NCBI GenBank assembly: GCA_043747555.1
Contig: JAYTOY010000090.1
Location: 1 to 16,329 of the forward strand
Direction: 5' to 3'
From: JAYWDA01 sp043747555
GTDB taxonomy: Bacteria > Bdellovibrionota > Bdellovibrionia > Bdellovibrionales > Bdellovibrionaceae
Length of the DNA: 16,329 nucleotides
Positions 6,883 through 14,595 of the stretch are shown here, in pieces. A program made the position numbers and the translations under genes. Every line of letters begins with the position of its first letter. The stretch's first letter is position 1. A model generated the notes under the pieces. It worked only from the letters and a program-made list of their open reading frames with translations, had not been told where the DNA came from and ran no database searches.

Positions 6883-8561
6883 TAATGGACGCCTAAAAAG
6901 CGCGTGATATCATTAAACAGAGCAAACACCATTAAGCTCATTAGAAGAACCAGGCCAACTTGTTGTGCCATTTCCATTTTTTTAAGACTCATCGGTGAAC
7001 CCTTCACAGCTTCCACAAAGTAAAATACTAAATGTCCACCGTCTAAGACAGGAATCGGCAAAAGGTTTAAAATAAATAAATTCACAGAAATAAATGCCAT
7101 CATTTGCAAAAATTTATCAATTCCAAGTTTAAAAGTTTCGCTGGCAGCTTGGCCAATAGATAAAACGCCACCAATATTTTTTGGAGAAATTTTATTTTGG
7201 ATTAAACGGACAAAACTCATGACCATCATAACGGAAACATCAGCGGTTCTAGTGACGCCACGAACCAGCGCAGTCCCCAGATGATTTGCTTTGATGATCA
7301 CGGGCTCGATATTTGCGTAATTAGCCATCGGGTAAACGCCAATCGTGTAACGCTTATCCTCAGTTCCGTTAGCACTCATCTGCGAAGTCATATTCGGCTT
7401 AATTTCTATTGCTAAAGGCTGACCATCACGGATCAGGTCAAACTTTAAAAATTCCTGCGGAGGTCCTGGGAAATTTTTAATAGCCAAGACGACATCTTCC
7501 CAAGTAGACACTTTTTTTCCATCAATACTTGTTACTTGATCGCCCTTTAGCAGACCCGCCATTTCAGCCGGAGATTTTGGGGCAACTCTGGAAATAAACA
7601 TTTCCGAGCTTTCAATTTTTAAATCGTTTAAAGAGTAATTTTTTACACGGCCACCGGCCGAGGTGACTGAAACTTTTTCTGTTTTTTCCATCTTATCATC
7701 AAGAAATCGCTCAACCTCTAAAGTGAGTGCCGTGGAAGCAGAAACCTGCTGGAAAGCGGCGTCCACTTCGCGCCAGAAACTGACTTGTTGGCCGTTGATA
7801 CTGACCAGGCGATCTCCGGTTCTTAAACCCACTTGATAAAGGGGTGAAACGGAACTGACGCCAATAAATGTGCCGCGCGCAAAAATATTTATTCCTTCGA
7901 TCTCACCGATTGTATCATCAGTGGTCAAAATATTTGGGTTTGGTTTAGCTGCGACTTTCGCTTTCACTTCCGTTTTTGTCGCTGAAGGAGCGCGCTCAAG
8001 CTGGACAGAAATTTCCTGGTTTTGATGCTTGTTTAGAAACTTATTAAATTCTTCAAATGTTTTTAAGCCTTCACCGTTCACCGAGGTAAAAACGTCGCCA
8101 GATCTAAAACCCATGGCGTACGCTGGAGTTGCTGTATCAATATCTCCGAGCATAGGTTTATGCATTTCTTCGCCCATCAAAGCCAAAACACAAAAGATCA
8201 AAGCTGCGAATAAAAAATTCATCAATGGACCAGCCATCACAACGGCGATTCTTTGAAAAACATTTTTATGACTGAAAGAATGTTTTTTATCTTCCTCTGA
8301 AATTTGTTCGCCGGGTTGTTCGCCGAACATTTTTACATATCCACCCAGGGGAATAATCGAAAGACAATAAGTGGTGTCGCCTTTTTTAAACGAGAAAATC
8401 TTTTTGCCGAAGCCTAAGCTAAAAACTTCAACACGAACTCCACACCAGCGAGCTACCATAAAGTGGCCCATCTCATGAACAAAGATCAAGATTCCTAAAA
8501 GAACAACAAAAGGAACCACCGCGACAAAACCCTGCTGTAATAACGAGATCATCATTTCCAT
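6882..8561 (-). CDS. rseP: Site-2 intramembrane zinc protease RseP, three PDZ-like units
   Basis: This 559-residue inner-membrane metalloprotease cleaves transmembrane anti-sigma factors and signal-peptide remnants. The zinc site HEMGH lies at 29-33 in the first membrane helix, and the third ligand Asp507 in LDGG at 506-509 with the NLLPIP lead-in. Further membrane helices are near 106-128, 486-505 and 535-550. The periplasmic part is longer than in the ~450-residue E. coli protein and shows three PDZ-type carboxylate-binding/GD-NG segments: TPAYAMGFRSGDVFTSVNG (145-163), SPLYQVGLRTGDRLVSING (239-257) and SPAEMAGLLKGDQVTSIDG (330-348). Starts at codons 1, 3 or 4 are all ATG; the first is given, but GGA before codon 4 makes the shorter start possible. 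Its usual neighbour dxr is absent. Confidence 0.93.
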   Translation of the reverse strand: MEMMISLLQQGFVAVVPFVVLLGILIFVHEMGHFMVARWCGVRVEVFSLGFGKKIFSFKKGDTTYCLSIIPLGGYVKMFGEQPGEQISEEDKKHSFSHKNVFQRIAVVMAGPLMNFLFAALIFCVLALMGEEMHKPMLGDIDTATPAYAMGFRSGDVFTSVNGEGLKTFEEFNKFLNKHQNQEISVQLERAPSATKTEVKAKVAAKPNPNILTTDDTIGEIEGINIFARGTFIGVSSVSPLYQVGLRTGDRLVSINGQQVSFWREVDAAFQQVSASTALTLEVERFLDDKMEKTEKVSVTSAGGRVKNYSLNDLKIESSEMFISRVAPKSPAEMAGLLKGDQVTSIDGKKVSTWEDVVLAIKNFPGPPQEFLKFDLIRDGQPLAIEIKPNMTSQMSANGTEDKRYTIGVYPMANYANIEPVIIKANHLGTALVRGVTRTADVSVMMVMSFVRLIQNKISPKNIGGVLSIGQAASETFKLGIDKFLQMMAFISVNLFILNLLPIPVLDGGHLVFYFVEAVKGSPMSLKKMEMAQQVGLVLLMSLMVFALFNDITRFLGVH

Positions 8562-8586
8562 ATATTTATTTTAGGATTCTCTTTAA

Positions 8587-8621
8587 GAACTGACCAGAAA
8601 AACCCGCAGTTCCTAGACTGC
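8587..8621 (-). promoter_or_regulatory. Possible attenuator between cdsA and rseP
   Basis: In the minus-strand RNA, GCAGT (8621-8617) can pair with ACTGC (8610-8606) around a 6-base loop, followed by GGG and five Us (8602-8598), a weak terminator. The overlapping GAACTG (8612-8607) can instead pair with the downstream CAGTTC (8592-8587). The two foldings exclude each other, as terminator and antiterminator do. The stem is only 5 bp, so chance is a real alternative. Confidence 0.35.
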
Positions 8622-8640
8622 ACGTATCTAACATTATGAG

Positions 8641-9459
8641 TTAAACGCTAGTCTCTAGCAAAATACTGCCAATATAAATGACTGGACAGGCAAATAACAC
8701 ACCGTCGATGCGGTCTAGGACTCCGCCATGTCCTGGCATAATGTGTCCTGAATCTTTAACCCCAGCAACACGCTTAAGTTGAGATTCGAAAAGATCTCCA
8801 AGTTGACCGGCAATAGCCGTTACAATAGATAGCAGGATGATATAGGCCACTGGCACATGTGGTAAGAAATAACTCATCACAAAACCCATGGCTGCAGAGG
8901 AAAGCAACCCACCGATTGATCCTTCAACAGATTTTTTTGGCGATATGACGGGCATCAGTTTTCGTTTACCAAAATTAACGCCTGCAGCATAAGCTCCAAT
9001 ATCACCAGCAAAGACAACGAGTAAAAGCGTTAAAAACCAAAGCATTCCATGGGGCCCGTTTAAAATTAAAATTGGAAATGAGGGCAACAGCCCCATGTAT
9101 AGAAATCCCATCATGCCCTTAGCTTGAAAGTGAGTCAGCGTTTCTAAATCTTCGAATTTGTGATGTGTCACAAGGCTGATGAGGCAGAAAAAAACGGAAA
9201 ATAAACAAAAAATAGGGCCGCTGAAGTTTGGGAAAAGGCTGCAAAGAAAAAAGATGGTCACCAGAAAAACATAAAAAGCAGTGCGATTAAGTTTTGAATC
9301 TTCAGGCCTAAACAAAAGTTTCATCAGCTCAAAACCACCAACAAAAACACCAAAAATAGTAAAAAGTTTTAAACCATTATTGCCCAGAAAATAATAAAGC
9401 CCAATTAAGAGAGCCACAGCGACAAGGGCACTTAGAAATCTAGTTACGAAGCTTTTCAT
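8641..9459 (-). CDS. cdsA: Phosphatidate cytidylyltransferase (CDP-diglyceride synthase)
   Basis: This integral membrane enzyme (272 residues from the chosen start) makes CDP-diacylglycerol from phosphatidate and CTP, the branch point of phospholipid synthesis. Multiple hydrophobic segments run through the first 140 residues. The CDS signature is complete: SQLKR (226-230), then VKDSGHIMPGHGGVLDRID (234-252), with GDIGAYAAG upstream (152-160) holding conserved acidic residues. The ATG at 9459 was chosen. A TTG at 9480 would add seven residues and give a 279-residue protein, with AAGG ten bases before it, but the extension is polar and unlike family members. The gene start lies inside the end of uppS in either case. 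There are 79 untranslated bases before rseP, where dxr is often found. Confidence 0.92.
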   Translation of the reverse strand: MKSFVTRFLSALVAVALLIGLYYFLGNNGLKLFTIFGVFVGGFELMKLLFRPEDSKLNRTAFYVFLVTIFFLCSLFPNFSGPIFCLFSVFFCLISLVTHHKFEDLETLTHFQAKGMMGFLYMGLLPSFPILILNGPHGMLWFLTLLLVVFAGDIGAYAAGVNFGKRKLMPVISPKKSVEGSIGGLLSSAAMGFVMSYFLPHVPVAYIILLSIVTAIAGQLGDLFESQLKRVAGVKDSGHIMPGHGGVLDRIDGVLFACPVIYIGSILLETSV

Positions 9460-10174
9460 CGGACAGTTGCAGCTTTCCAAAGCGACGCTGCCTTAAAGAG
9501 TAACTTTCAAGCGCTTGATAAAGATCAGACTTAGTAAAATCTGGCCACAAGGTATCAGAAAAATAAAATTCAGAATAAGCGGCCTGCCATAATAAAAAAT
9601 TCGATAGCCTTTTTTCGCCGCTGGTCCGAATGATCAAATCCGGATCGGGTGTCGGGTAGGTCGACAAATGTTCTTGAACCACAATTTCATCAATTTCAGA
9701 TACGTCTATTTCGGCGCTTTGAACTTTTGCTGCAACGGCTTTCACCATTTCTGTGATCTCTTGCCGAGAACCATAGCTTAAAGCGAAAATTAACCGTAAG
9801 CCGCTGCACTTTGCTGTGGCTAGCATTGCGGATTCAATCGCTTGGACCGTATCTGTCGGCAGATTTGCAAGATCGCCAATAATGGTAAACCGAATATTTT
9901 CTTTCACCAGATTGTCAGTTTCACGAGCTAAATATCGTTTTAAAAGCTTCATTAACAAGCTGACTTCTAACTGAGGCCTAAGCCAGTTTTCAGTGCTAAA
10001 AGCATATAAAGTTAAATATTTAATCCCCAGCCGGGAACACTCAGTGATCATTTTTTTTGCGACGCGAGTGCCTTTAATATGGCCGTACGTGCGCGGTTTA
10101 TTGCGCATGCCGGCCCAGCGGCCATTGCCGTCCATGATCATCGCTACATGTTGAGGGATCTTTGCTGCCGTCAC
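9440..10174 (-). CDS. uppS: Undecaprenyl diphosphate synthase
   Basis: This cis-prenyltransferase adds eight isoprene units to farnesyl diphosphate to make the C55 lipid carrier for peptidoglycan and surface polysaccharides. The diphosphate-binding motif MDGNGRW (14-20, catalytic Asp15), YAFSTENW (57-64), RTSGE (183-187) and the SEFYF segment are all present. The GTG at 10174 was chosen as start, giving 244 residues, since AGGA lies five bases upstream and directly follows the tandem TAA TAG stops of frr. An ATG at 10216 would give 258 residues with a lysine-rich leader, but it overlaps frr by 32 bases and has no ribosome site. The enzyme is cytoplasmic and membrane-associated. Confidence 0.93.
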   Translation of the reverse strand: MTAAKIPQHVAMIMDGNGRWAGMRNKPRTYGHIKGTRVAKKMITECSRLGIKYLTLYAFSTENWLRPQLEVSLLMKLLKRYLARETDNLVKENIRFTIIGDLANLPTDTVQAIESAMLATAKCSGLRLIFALSYGSRQEITEMVKAVAAKVQSAEIDVSEIDEIVVQEHLSTYPTPDPDLIIRTSGEKRLSNFLLWQAAYSEFYFSDTLWPDFTKSDLYQALESYSLRQRRFGKLQLSDEKLRN

Positions 10175-10184
10175 ATAAGTCCTA

Positions 10185-10742
10185 TTACATTGAAATGATG
10201 CTTTTTTCTTTTTCATCAGCGACGACGTCTACTTTTTTAATATAATCGTCAGTCATCTTTTGAATTTCAGCTTCCAACTTTTTATTTTCATCTTCGCTGA
10301 TCATCTTGTCTTTTAAGGCCTTTTTAACTTCTTCATTGGCATCCCTGCGGCCCATGCGAACGGCCACCCGAGCTTCTTCAGCGATTTTTTTAACTTGTTT
10401 CGCAAGGTCTTTACGGCGATCTTCAGTTAAATCAGGAACTTTTAAGCGAATGACTTTGCCATCATTCATTGGCGCTAAGCCCAAATCAGATTTTACAATG
10501 GCTTGTTCAATTTCCTTAAGAATGGCCGCTTCCCAGGGTGCGATCATAAATGATTTAGCATCCGGAGTTGAAATCGAAGCCACTTGGGATAATGGCGATA
10601 AAGTTCCGTAGTAATTCACCTTCACATTATCAAGCATTGAAACTTGCGCGCGTCCGGTGCGGACTTTTTTTAATTCGTCGGCCAGCGCTTTCAGCGATTT
10701 TTCCATTTTTTCTTGAGTTGTCTTTTTTAAGTCAGCGATCAT
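10185..10742 (-). CDS. frr: Ribosome recycling factor
   Basis: This 185-residue protein, exactly the usual length, splits post-termination 70S ribosomes together with EF-G. The N-terminal helix, the LRKVRTGRA-like segment here KKVRTGRAQVSMLDNVKVNYYG (25-46, broken only in small details) and the C-terminal helical segment RKDLAKQVKKIAEEARVAVR are diagnostic. A strong Shine-Dalgarno sequence, GAGGAG, lies six bases before the ATG. It sits 16 bases after pyrH, the standard order in bacteria. The coding frame ends in tandem stops TAA TAG, the second of which forms part of the uppS ribosome site. Confidence 0.97.
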   Translation of the reverse strand: MIADLKKTTQEKMEKSLKALADELKKVRTGRAQVSMLDNVKVNYYGTLSPLSQVASISTPDAKSFMIAPWEAAILKEIEQAIVKSDLGLAPMNDGKVIRLKVPDLTEDRRKDLAKQVKKIAEEARVAVRMGRRDANEEVKKALKDKMISEDENKKLEAEIQKMTDDYIKKVDVVADEKEKSIISM

Positions 10743-10758
10743 GATTCACTCCTCAAAT

Positions 10759-11475
10759 TTAATGGACCAGCGTCCCGATATTTTCACCCATGACTGCTTT
10801 AAGGATATTCCCTCGCTTAGTCAGGTCAAAGGTTAAAATAGGAAGTTTATTGTCCATGCAAAGGCTGATGGCCGTTGAGTCCATCACTTCAAGCCCTTGA
10901 TTTAAAACTTCGATGTATTTAATTTTATCATATTTTTTAGCGTCAGTATTTTTCATGGGGTCTTTGTCATAAATGCCATCAACCTTTGTCGCTTTCATCA
11001 AGACTTGAGCATTGATTTCCATCGCTCGAAGGCTTGCGGCTGTATCCGTTGTAAAATACGGATTTCCAGTCCCTGCACCAAAAATGACTAAGCGACCTTT
11101 TTCAAGATGGCGCATGGCCCGCCGACGAATGTAAGGCTCAGCGATTTCGGCCATGGCAATAGCAGACTGCACGCGAGTTGGAACATTTTGTTTTTCTAAT
11201 GCGTCTTGCAGAGCCAATGAATTAATCACAGTGGCCAGCATTCCCATGTAATCCGAGCTGGCTCGGTCCATACCCTCAGCCGATGCAGCAATGCCTCGAA
11301 AGATATTGCCGCCACCGATCACTAAACCAATTTCAACACCTGCACGATGCGCTTGCGCTACGTCTTCGGCAATATGCTGGATGACCGACGTATTGATGCC
11401 GGTCGATTGTTTTCCAGCCAAGGCCTCACCACTTAGCTTCAGCAAAATTCGCTTGTAAGCAGGTGTTGTTGCCAA
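10759..11475 (-). CDS. pyrH: UMP kinase, TTG start
   Basis: This 238-residue amino-acid-kinase-family enzyme phosphorylates UMP to UDP for pyrimidine nucleotide supply. The motifs are LKLSGEALAG (12-21), GGGNIFRG (54-61) and GTGNPYFTTDTAA (135-147). The start codon is TTG, placed directly after the tsf stop (TAATTG). The ribosome site AAGGGG lies inside the last codons of tsf, six bases before the TTG, so synthesis is probably coupled to EF-Ts. No alternative ATG would preserve the N-terminal strand KRILLKLSG. Confidence 0.97.
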   Translation of the reverse strand: MATTPAYKRILLKLSGEALAGKQSTGINTSVIQHIAEDVAQAHRAGVEIGLVIGGGNIFRGIAASAEGMDRASSDYMGMLATVINSLALQDALEKQNVPTRVQSAIAMAEIAEPYIRRRAMRHLEKGRLVIFGAGTGNPYFTTDTAASLRAMEINAQVLMKATKVDGIYDKDPMKNTDAKKYDKIKYIEVLNQGLEVMDSTAISLCMDNKLPILTFDLTKRGNILKAVMGENIGTLVH

Positions 11476-12405
11476 TTAGTGCCCCTTTGTCTGGGCAGCC
11501 ACTTCGGCCGCAAAATCAGTTGTTTTCTTTTCGATGCCTTCACCCAGTTCATAGCGGGCAAAACGACGAATTTTAACTTCGCCACCGACTTTATTCGCTG
11601 TTTCTTTCATATAGTCAGAAACTTTTAAATCAGGGTTTTTTACGAAAGCTTGATCTAATAAACAATTTTCAGCCAAGAACTTGCGAATTTGACCTTCAAC
11701 AATCTTATCGATCATTTCTGGTTTTTTTCCCTGCTCTAAATTTTTAGCCTTTAAAATTTCTTTTTCTTTTGAAACGACAGCTGCTGGAATTTCTTCACTT
11801 GAAATCGCCATTGGATTCATCGCTGCAATATGCAAAGCCGCGTCTTGGGCAAAAGTTCGCAAATCAGCACTGGCTAAAGCAGATGCCGGCGCAGCCACTT
11901 CAATCAAAACACCGATTTTACCTTCGCCGTGCACGTAGCTGTGCAGGATGCCGTCGCCTTGAAGGTCATACTTTTCAGTTCGACGGACGACAATATTTTC
12001 GCCGATTTTAGCAATGATTGTTTTTAAAGCATCGCCCACAGTTTGAGCGGGGTTTTTTTGATAAGGCTGATCTAAAACAGGGCCTGTCGCTTTTGTTGTC
12101 GCAACATGATCAATAATAGATTGTACGAAAGCTTTGAAATCATCATTTCTAGAAACAAAATCAGTTTCTGAATTGATCTCGGCAACGACGGCCATCTTGC
12201 CACCCGCAACAACGGCTGCGGACACAAGGCCTTCAGCCGCGACTCGACCTGATTTTTTAGCAGCTGCAGACAAACCTTTTTTACGAAGCCATTCAACGGC
12301 CGCTTCGAAATCACCCTGAGATTCCTCAAGTGCTTTTTTGCAATCAAGCATTCCGGCGTTCGTTTTTTCTCTGAGTTCTTTAACCATAGAGGCAGAAATC
12401 GACAT
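11476..12405 (-). CDS. tsf: Translation elongation factor Ts
   Basis: This 309-residue guanine nucleotide exchange factor recycles EF-Tu. The N-terminal UBA-like domain (VKELREKTNAGMLDCKKAL, 8-26) and the TDFVSRND motif (81-88), which inserts into the EF-Tu nucleotide site, are intact, followed by the two-part core domain and a C-terminal segment. AAGGAG lies seven bases before the ATG. It follows rpsB after a 58-base spacer and is most likely co-transcribed with it, as in most bacteria. Confidence 0.97.
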   Translation of the reverse strand: MSISASMVKELREKTNAGMLDCKKALEESQGDFEAAVEWLRKKGLSAAAKKSGRVAAEGLVSAAVVAGGKMAVVAEINSETDFVSRNDDFKAFVQSIIDHVATTKATGPVLDQPYQKNPAQTVGDALKTIIAKIGENIVVRRTEKYDLQGDGILHSYVHGEGKIGVLIEVAAPASALASADLRTFAQDAALHIAAMNPMAISSEEIPAAVVSKEKEILKAKNLEQGKKPEMIDKIVEGQIRKFLAENCLLDQAFVKNPDLKVSDYMKETANKVGGEVKIRRFARYELGEGIEKKTTDFAAEVAAQTKGH

Positions 12406-12463
12406 AGCAAATCTCCTTAAAGTTTAAATTTAAGCGGATAACAGTAGAAGGGAAACGGGCTGA

Positions 12464-13441
12464 TTACTCAGCCGCGTCGTCTTTTGCTGCTTCTTCAGGG
12501 ACGTTATCAAGTTCAGCTTGGATTTCAACATCCTCAGCCGTTCCTGCAGCCACCAATTTACGGGCTTTAGTTGTTTTAACAACAGTCGGGCCGGCTGATT
12601 TTTTAACTTCAGGGCGTGCTGTTGTCGCTGCTGCCGCTGGAGCTGTTGTGCCAGTTCCTGGTGTTCGGCTGCGGCGCTTAGGAGCATCATCTTTGCCAGC
12701 AGTTCCAGCATCCTTAACATCATCCGCTTTATCAGTTTGTGAACGGATTTTAGCATCATAAAGCTTAGCGCCTTCGATGTAAGAGTCAGCAATCAGATTA
12801 GCAAATAATTTAATAGAACGAATGGCATCGTCATTTCCTGGAATTGGGTACTCAATCTCTTCAGGATCGGCGTTAGAATCAGCAATCGCAACAACAGGAA
12901 TTCCAAGACGTTTTGCTTCAGCAACAGCAATGTGTTCTTTTGGCAAATCGACAACGAACATCGCTGAAGGCATGTCTTTCATTTCACGGATACCGTTTAA
13001 GTATTCGCTCAGTTTTAAATATTCTTTTTCTAAACGAGCGCGCTCTTTTTTAGTGAAAAAAGTGGTCTCGCCCTTTTCGCGCATTTGATCGATTTTACGA
13101 AGGCGATCGATCGAAGCTTTGATGGTTTGGAAGTTTGTTAACATTCCACCCAACCAACGCTTAGTCACATAGTACTGACCACAACGTTGAGCGGCTTCAG
13201 TGATAGGCTCGATGGCTTGTTTTTTTGTTCCAACGAAAATGATCGATCCACCGTTAGCTGCGACGTCTTTAACGAAATCAGCGGCTTTTTGGGCGCGAAT
13301 CACAGTTTTTTGAAGATCGATGATATGGATTCCGCCTCGTGCTGTGTAAACGAAAGGCTTCATCTTAGGGTTCCAACGTTGGGTTTGATGTCCGAAATGA
13401 ACTCCGGCGTCCAACATCTCTTTCATAGTAACTTGGGCCAC
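12464..13441 (-). CDS. rpsB: 30S ribosomal protein S2 with long C-terminal tail, GTG start
   Basis: This 325-residue protein is much longer than the ~240 residues of typical S2. The core (1-232) carries the family signatures: MLDAGVHFGHQTQRWNPKM (9-27), YVTKRWLGGMLTNF (91-104) and the P-ADSNADP region (182-193). Residues 233-325 form a low-complexity tail rich in Ala, Lys, Thr, Pro, Asp and Glu, first basic (PKRRSRTPG near 254-262), then acidic at the end (VPEEAAKDDAAE). S2 binds the 30S platform and S1, so the tail could be exposed. The start is GTG with AGGAGG five bases upstream. It is the promoter-proximal gene of the operon. Confidence 0.96.
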   Translation of the reverse strand: MAQVTMKEMLDAGVHFGHQTQRWNPKMKPFVYTARGGIHIIDLQKTVIRAQKAADFVKDVAANGGSIIFVGTKKQAIEPITEAAQRCGQYYVTKRWLGGMLTNFQTIKASIDRLRKIDQMREKGETTFFTKKERARLEKEYLKLSEYLNGIREMKDMPSAMFVVDLPKEHIAVAEAKRLGIPVVAIADSNADPEEIEYPIPGNDDAIRSIKLFANLIADSYIEGAKLYDAKIRSQTDKADDVKDAGTAGKDDAPKRRSRTPGTGTTAPAAAATTARPEVKKSAGPTVVKTTKARKLVAAGTAEDVEIQAELDNVPEEAAKDDAAE

Positions 13442-13766
13442 TTAATCCTCCTCTGGTTAATAACGGCGCAATCATAATTGATTGAAACCGCAGGGAATTT
13501 TGACGTTCCCTTAGCCTCCTTCCGGCAGAGCCCTAGAGTGGATAACTCTGGGGATAAGCCTCTTGTTTGCGGTCTCCAAGTCGTAAAAACGTGGAAACTT
13601 TAAACTTCGAGGACCAGTTGCGTGCCTGGAAGTGTGTAATAGTGGGTATTCGGATAACACAGGGCCCAGCGGGGGGCAAATGAAAAGGCCGGAATTGGAC
13701 CCCTAAATAATGGGTTTTAGAGGATTGTTGGAGTTTGGGGCGCGGGCGGTATTTTGGGGTCCTTAT
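13442..13766. other. Non-coding region upstream of rpsB
   Basis: These 325 bases should hold the promoter and leader of the rpsB operon on the minus strand, and the end of the upstream gene's transcript. No gene is evident. A TATGAT (13476-13471) could be a -10 box with a start about 23 bases before the GTG, but no matching -35 is seen. A 6-bp hairpin (agggaa 13492-13497, ttccct 13506-13511) lies upstream of it. GGATAAC occurs at 13540-13546 and 13652-13658. A 7-bp inverted repeat (ggacccc 13697-13703, ggggtcc 13756-13762) just after the upstream stop has a 52-base loop and is not a canonical terminator. The segment 13640-13760 is more G-rich than its surroundings. Confidence 0.5.
13535..13557. 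promoter_or_regulatory. Two DnaA-box-like motifs within an inverted repeat
   Basis: On the minus strand TTATCCACT (13545-13537) and TTATCCCCA (13557-13549) each match the DnaA box TTATNCACA at eight of nine bases and are spaced 12 bases apart. The first is inside an inverted repeat agagt-ggata-actct (13535-13549). They may bind DnaA, another regulator of the rpsB operon, or nothing. Confidence 0.25.
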
Positions 13767-14504
13767 TTATTTTTCAACTCGCTTAGTCTTGGAGCTTTCA
13801 GGGAGGCTGTAGGTCACGTTGCCAAGTTCGTCTAAGAAACTCAACTTAGAATTGCCGTTTGCTTGAACCTTCAACTCAATTCGAACTCTCCCTTTTGCGT
13901 CTTTCAGCATAACAACGGAGGCTTTGTCATAATCTTTTCCTATCCTAAGGCGCTCTGTCATCAGCAAGCCTTGGTCTCGCAAGGCCTGATAGGCAAAATC
14001 TTGTTCTGCTTTTGAAGGCAGCTTCGAGATCTTCTTTTGCCGACTCATTAAGTCGCTTAAGGGCATGTTTTGGTCATTCATTTTCAGTCCGGAAAAATAA
14101 TTCTCGTTCTTGTCTTCTTCATGAATAAATTGAATAGTTTGATCTCCACGAAATTTATCGAACGTTAATGAGCCACCTTGGCCTTTGCCTGTATCGCCGT
14201 CGAAAACTAAGCCCCCAATCTCATCTCCTTTTTCACTGAAGAAAATTATGCCTGGTGGTCTTTGACCTTTACGCTCATCGTACGTAATCCCATCCATAGT
14301 ACCGGGATGTTGACGTAATTTATTGGAAATAACCATTCTTAATTTTCCGTCTTTTTCGATGATGTTAATTCTTTCTGCATCAATTTCATCAAACTTTTTG
14401 TTTTTGATTATTTTAAAAACTGCCCCAAAGAGTAGGGCACAAACGAGGGTCATTAAGCCGGCATATATTTTTAAAAAGCGAATTTCCTTTTCTATTTTAT
14501 TCAT
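13767..14504 (-). CDS. Membrane-anchored protein of unknown function
   Basis: This 245-residue protein has a short positively charged N-terminus, one membrane helix (about 14-33) and a soluble remainder that probably lies in the periplasm. After the anchor comes the phrase DEIDAERINIIEKDGKLRMVISN (39-61, here with the core ERINIIEKDGKLRMVISN), and a related strand pattern returns near the C-terminus (DKASVVMLKDAKGRVRIEL, about 193-211), suggesting a repeated beta structure. I recall similar proteins only as hypotheticals, so no function is assigned. GGAGG five bases before the ATG supports the start. It is separated from rpsB by 325 bases and from the upstream ATPase gene by 91 bases, so it may be its own unit. 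Confidence 0.75.
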   Translation of the reverse strand: MNKIEKEIRFLKIYAGLMTLVCALLFGAVFKIIKNKKFDEIDAERINIIEKDGKLRMVISNKLRQHPGTMDGITYDERKGQRPPGIIFFSEKGDEIGGLVFDGDTGKGQGGSLTFDKFRGDQTIQFIHEEDKNENYFSGLKMNDQNMPLSDLMSRQKKISKLPSKAEQDFAYQALRDQGLLMTERLRIGKDYDKASVVMLKDAKGRVRIELKVQANGNSKLSFLDELGNVTYSLPESSKTKRVEK

Positions 14505-14595
14505 GGAATCCTCCTAACATAGTGAAGATGTGGAGTCAGCAGGGGAATTTCCAAACGCCAAGCAGCGGGTCGCAGAGTCTTTTGGGCAATGAGAT

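Noticed and set aside
12072..12410. Open frames overlapping tsf and the rpsB tail
   Set aside because: Leu/Lys/Arg-rich or biased translations in alternative frames of certain genes. They are by-products of codon bias in tsf and the low-complexity rpsB tail.
13535..13557. A replication origin upstream of rpsB
   Set aside because: Only two imperfect DnaA-box-like sites are present, with no AT-rich unwinding region and no dnaA, dnaN, gyrB, rnpA or rpmH nearby.
13697..13762. ggacccc/ggggtcc pair as a terminator of the upstream gene
   Set aside because: The 7-bp arms are separated by 52 bases and no U tract follows, so stable folding as a terminator is doubtful.
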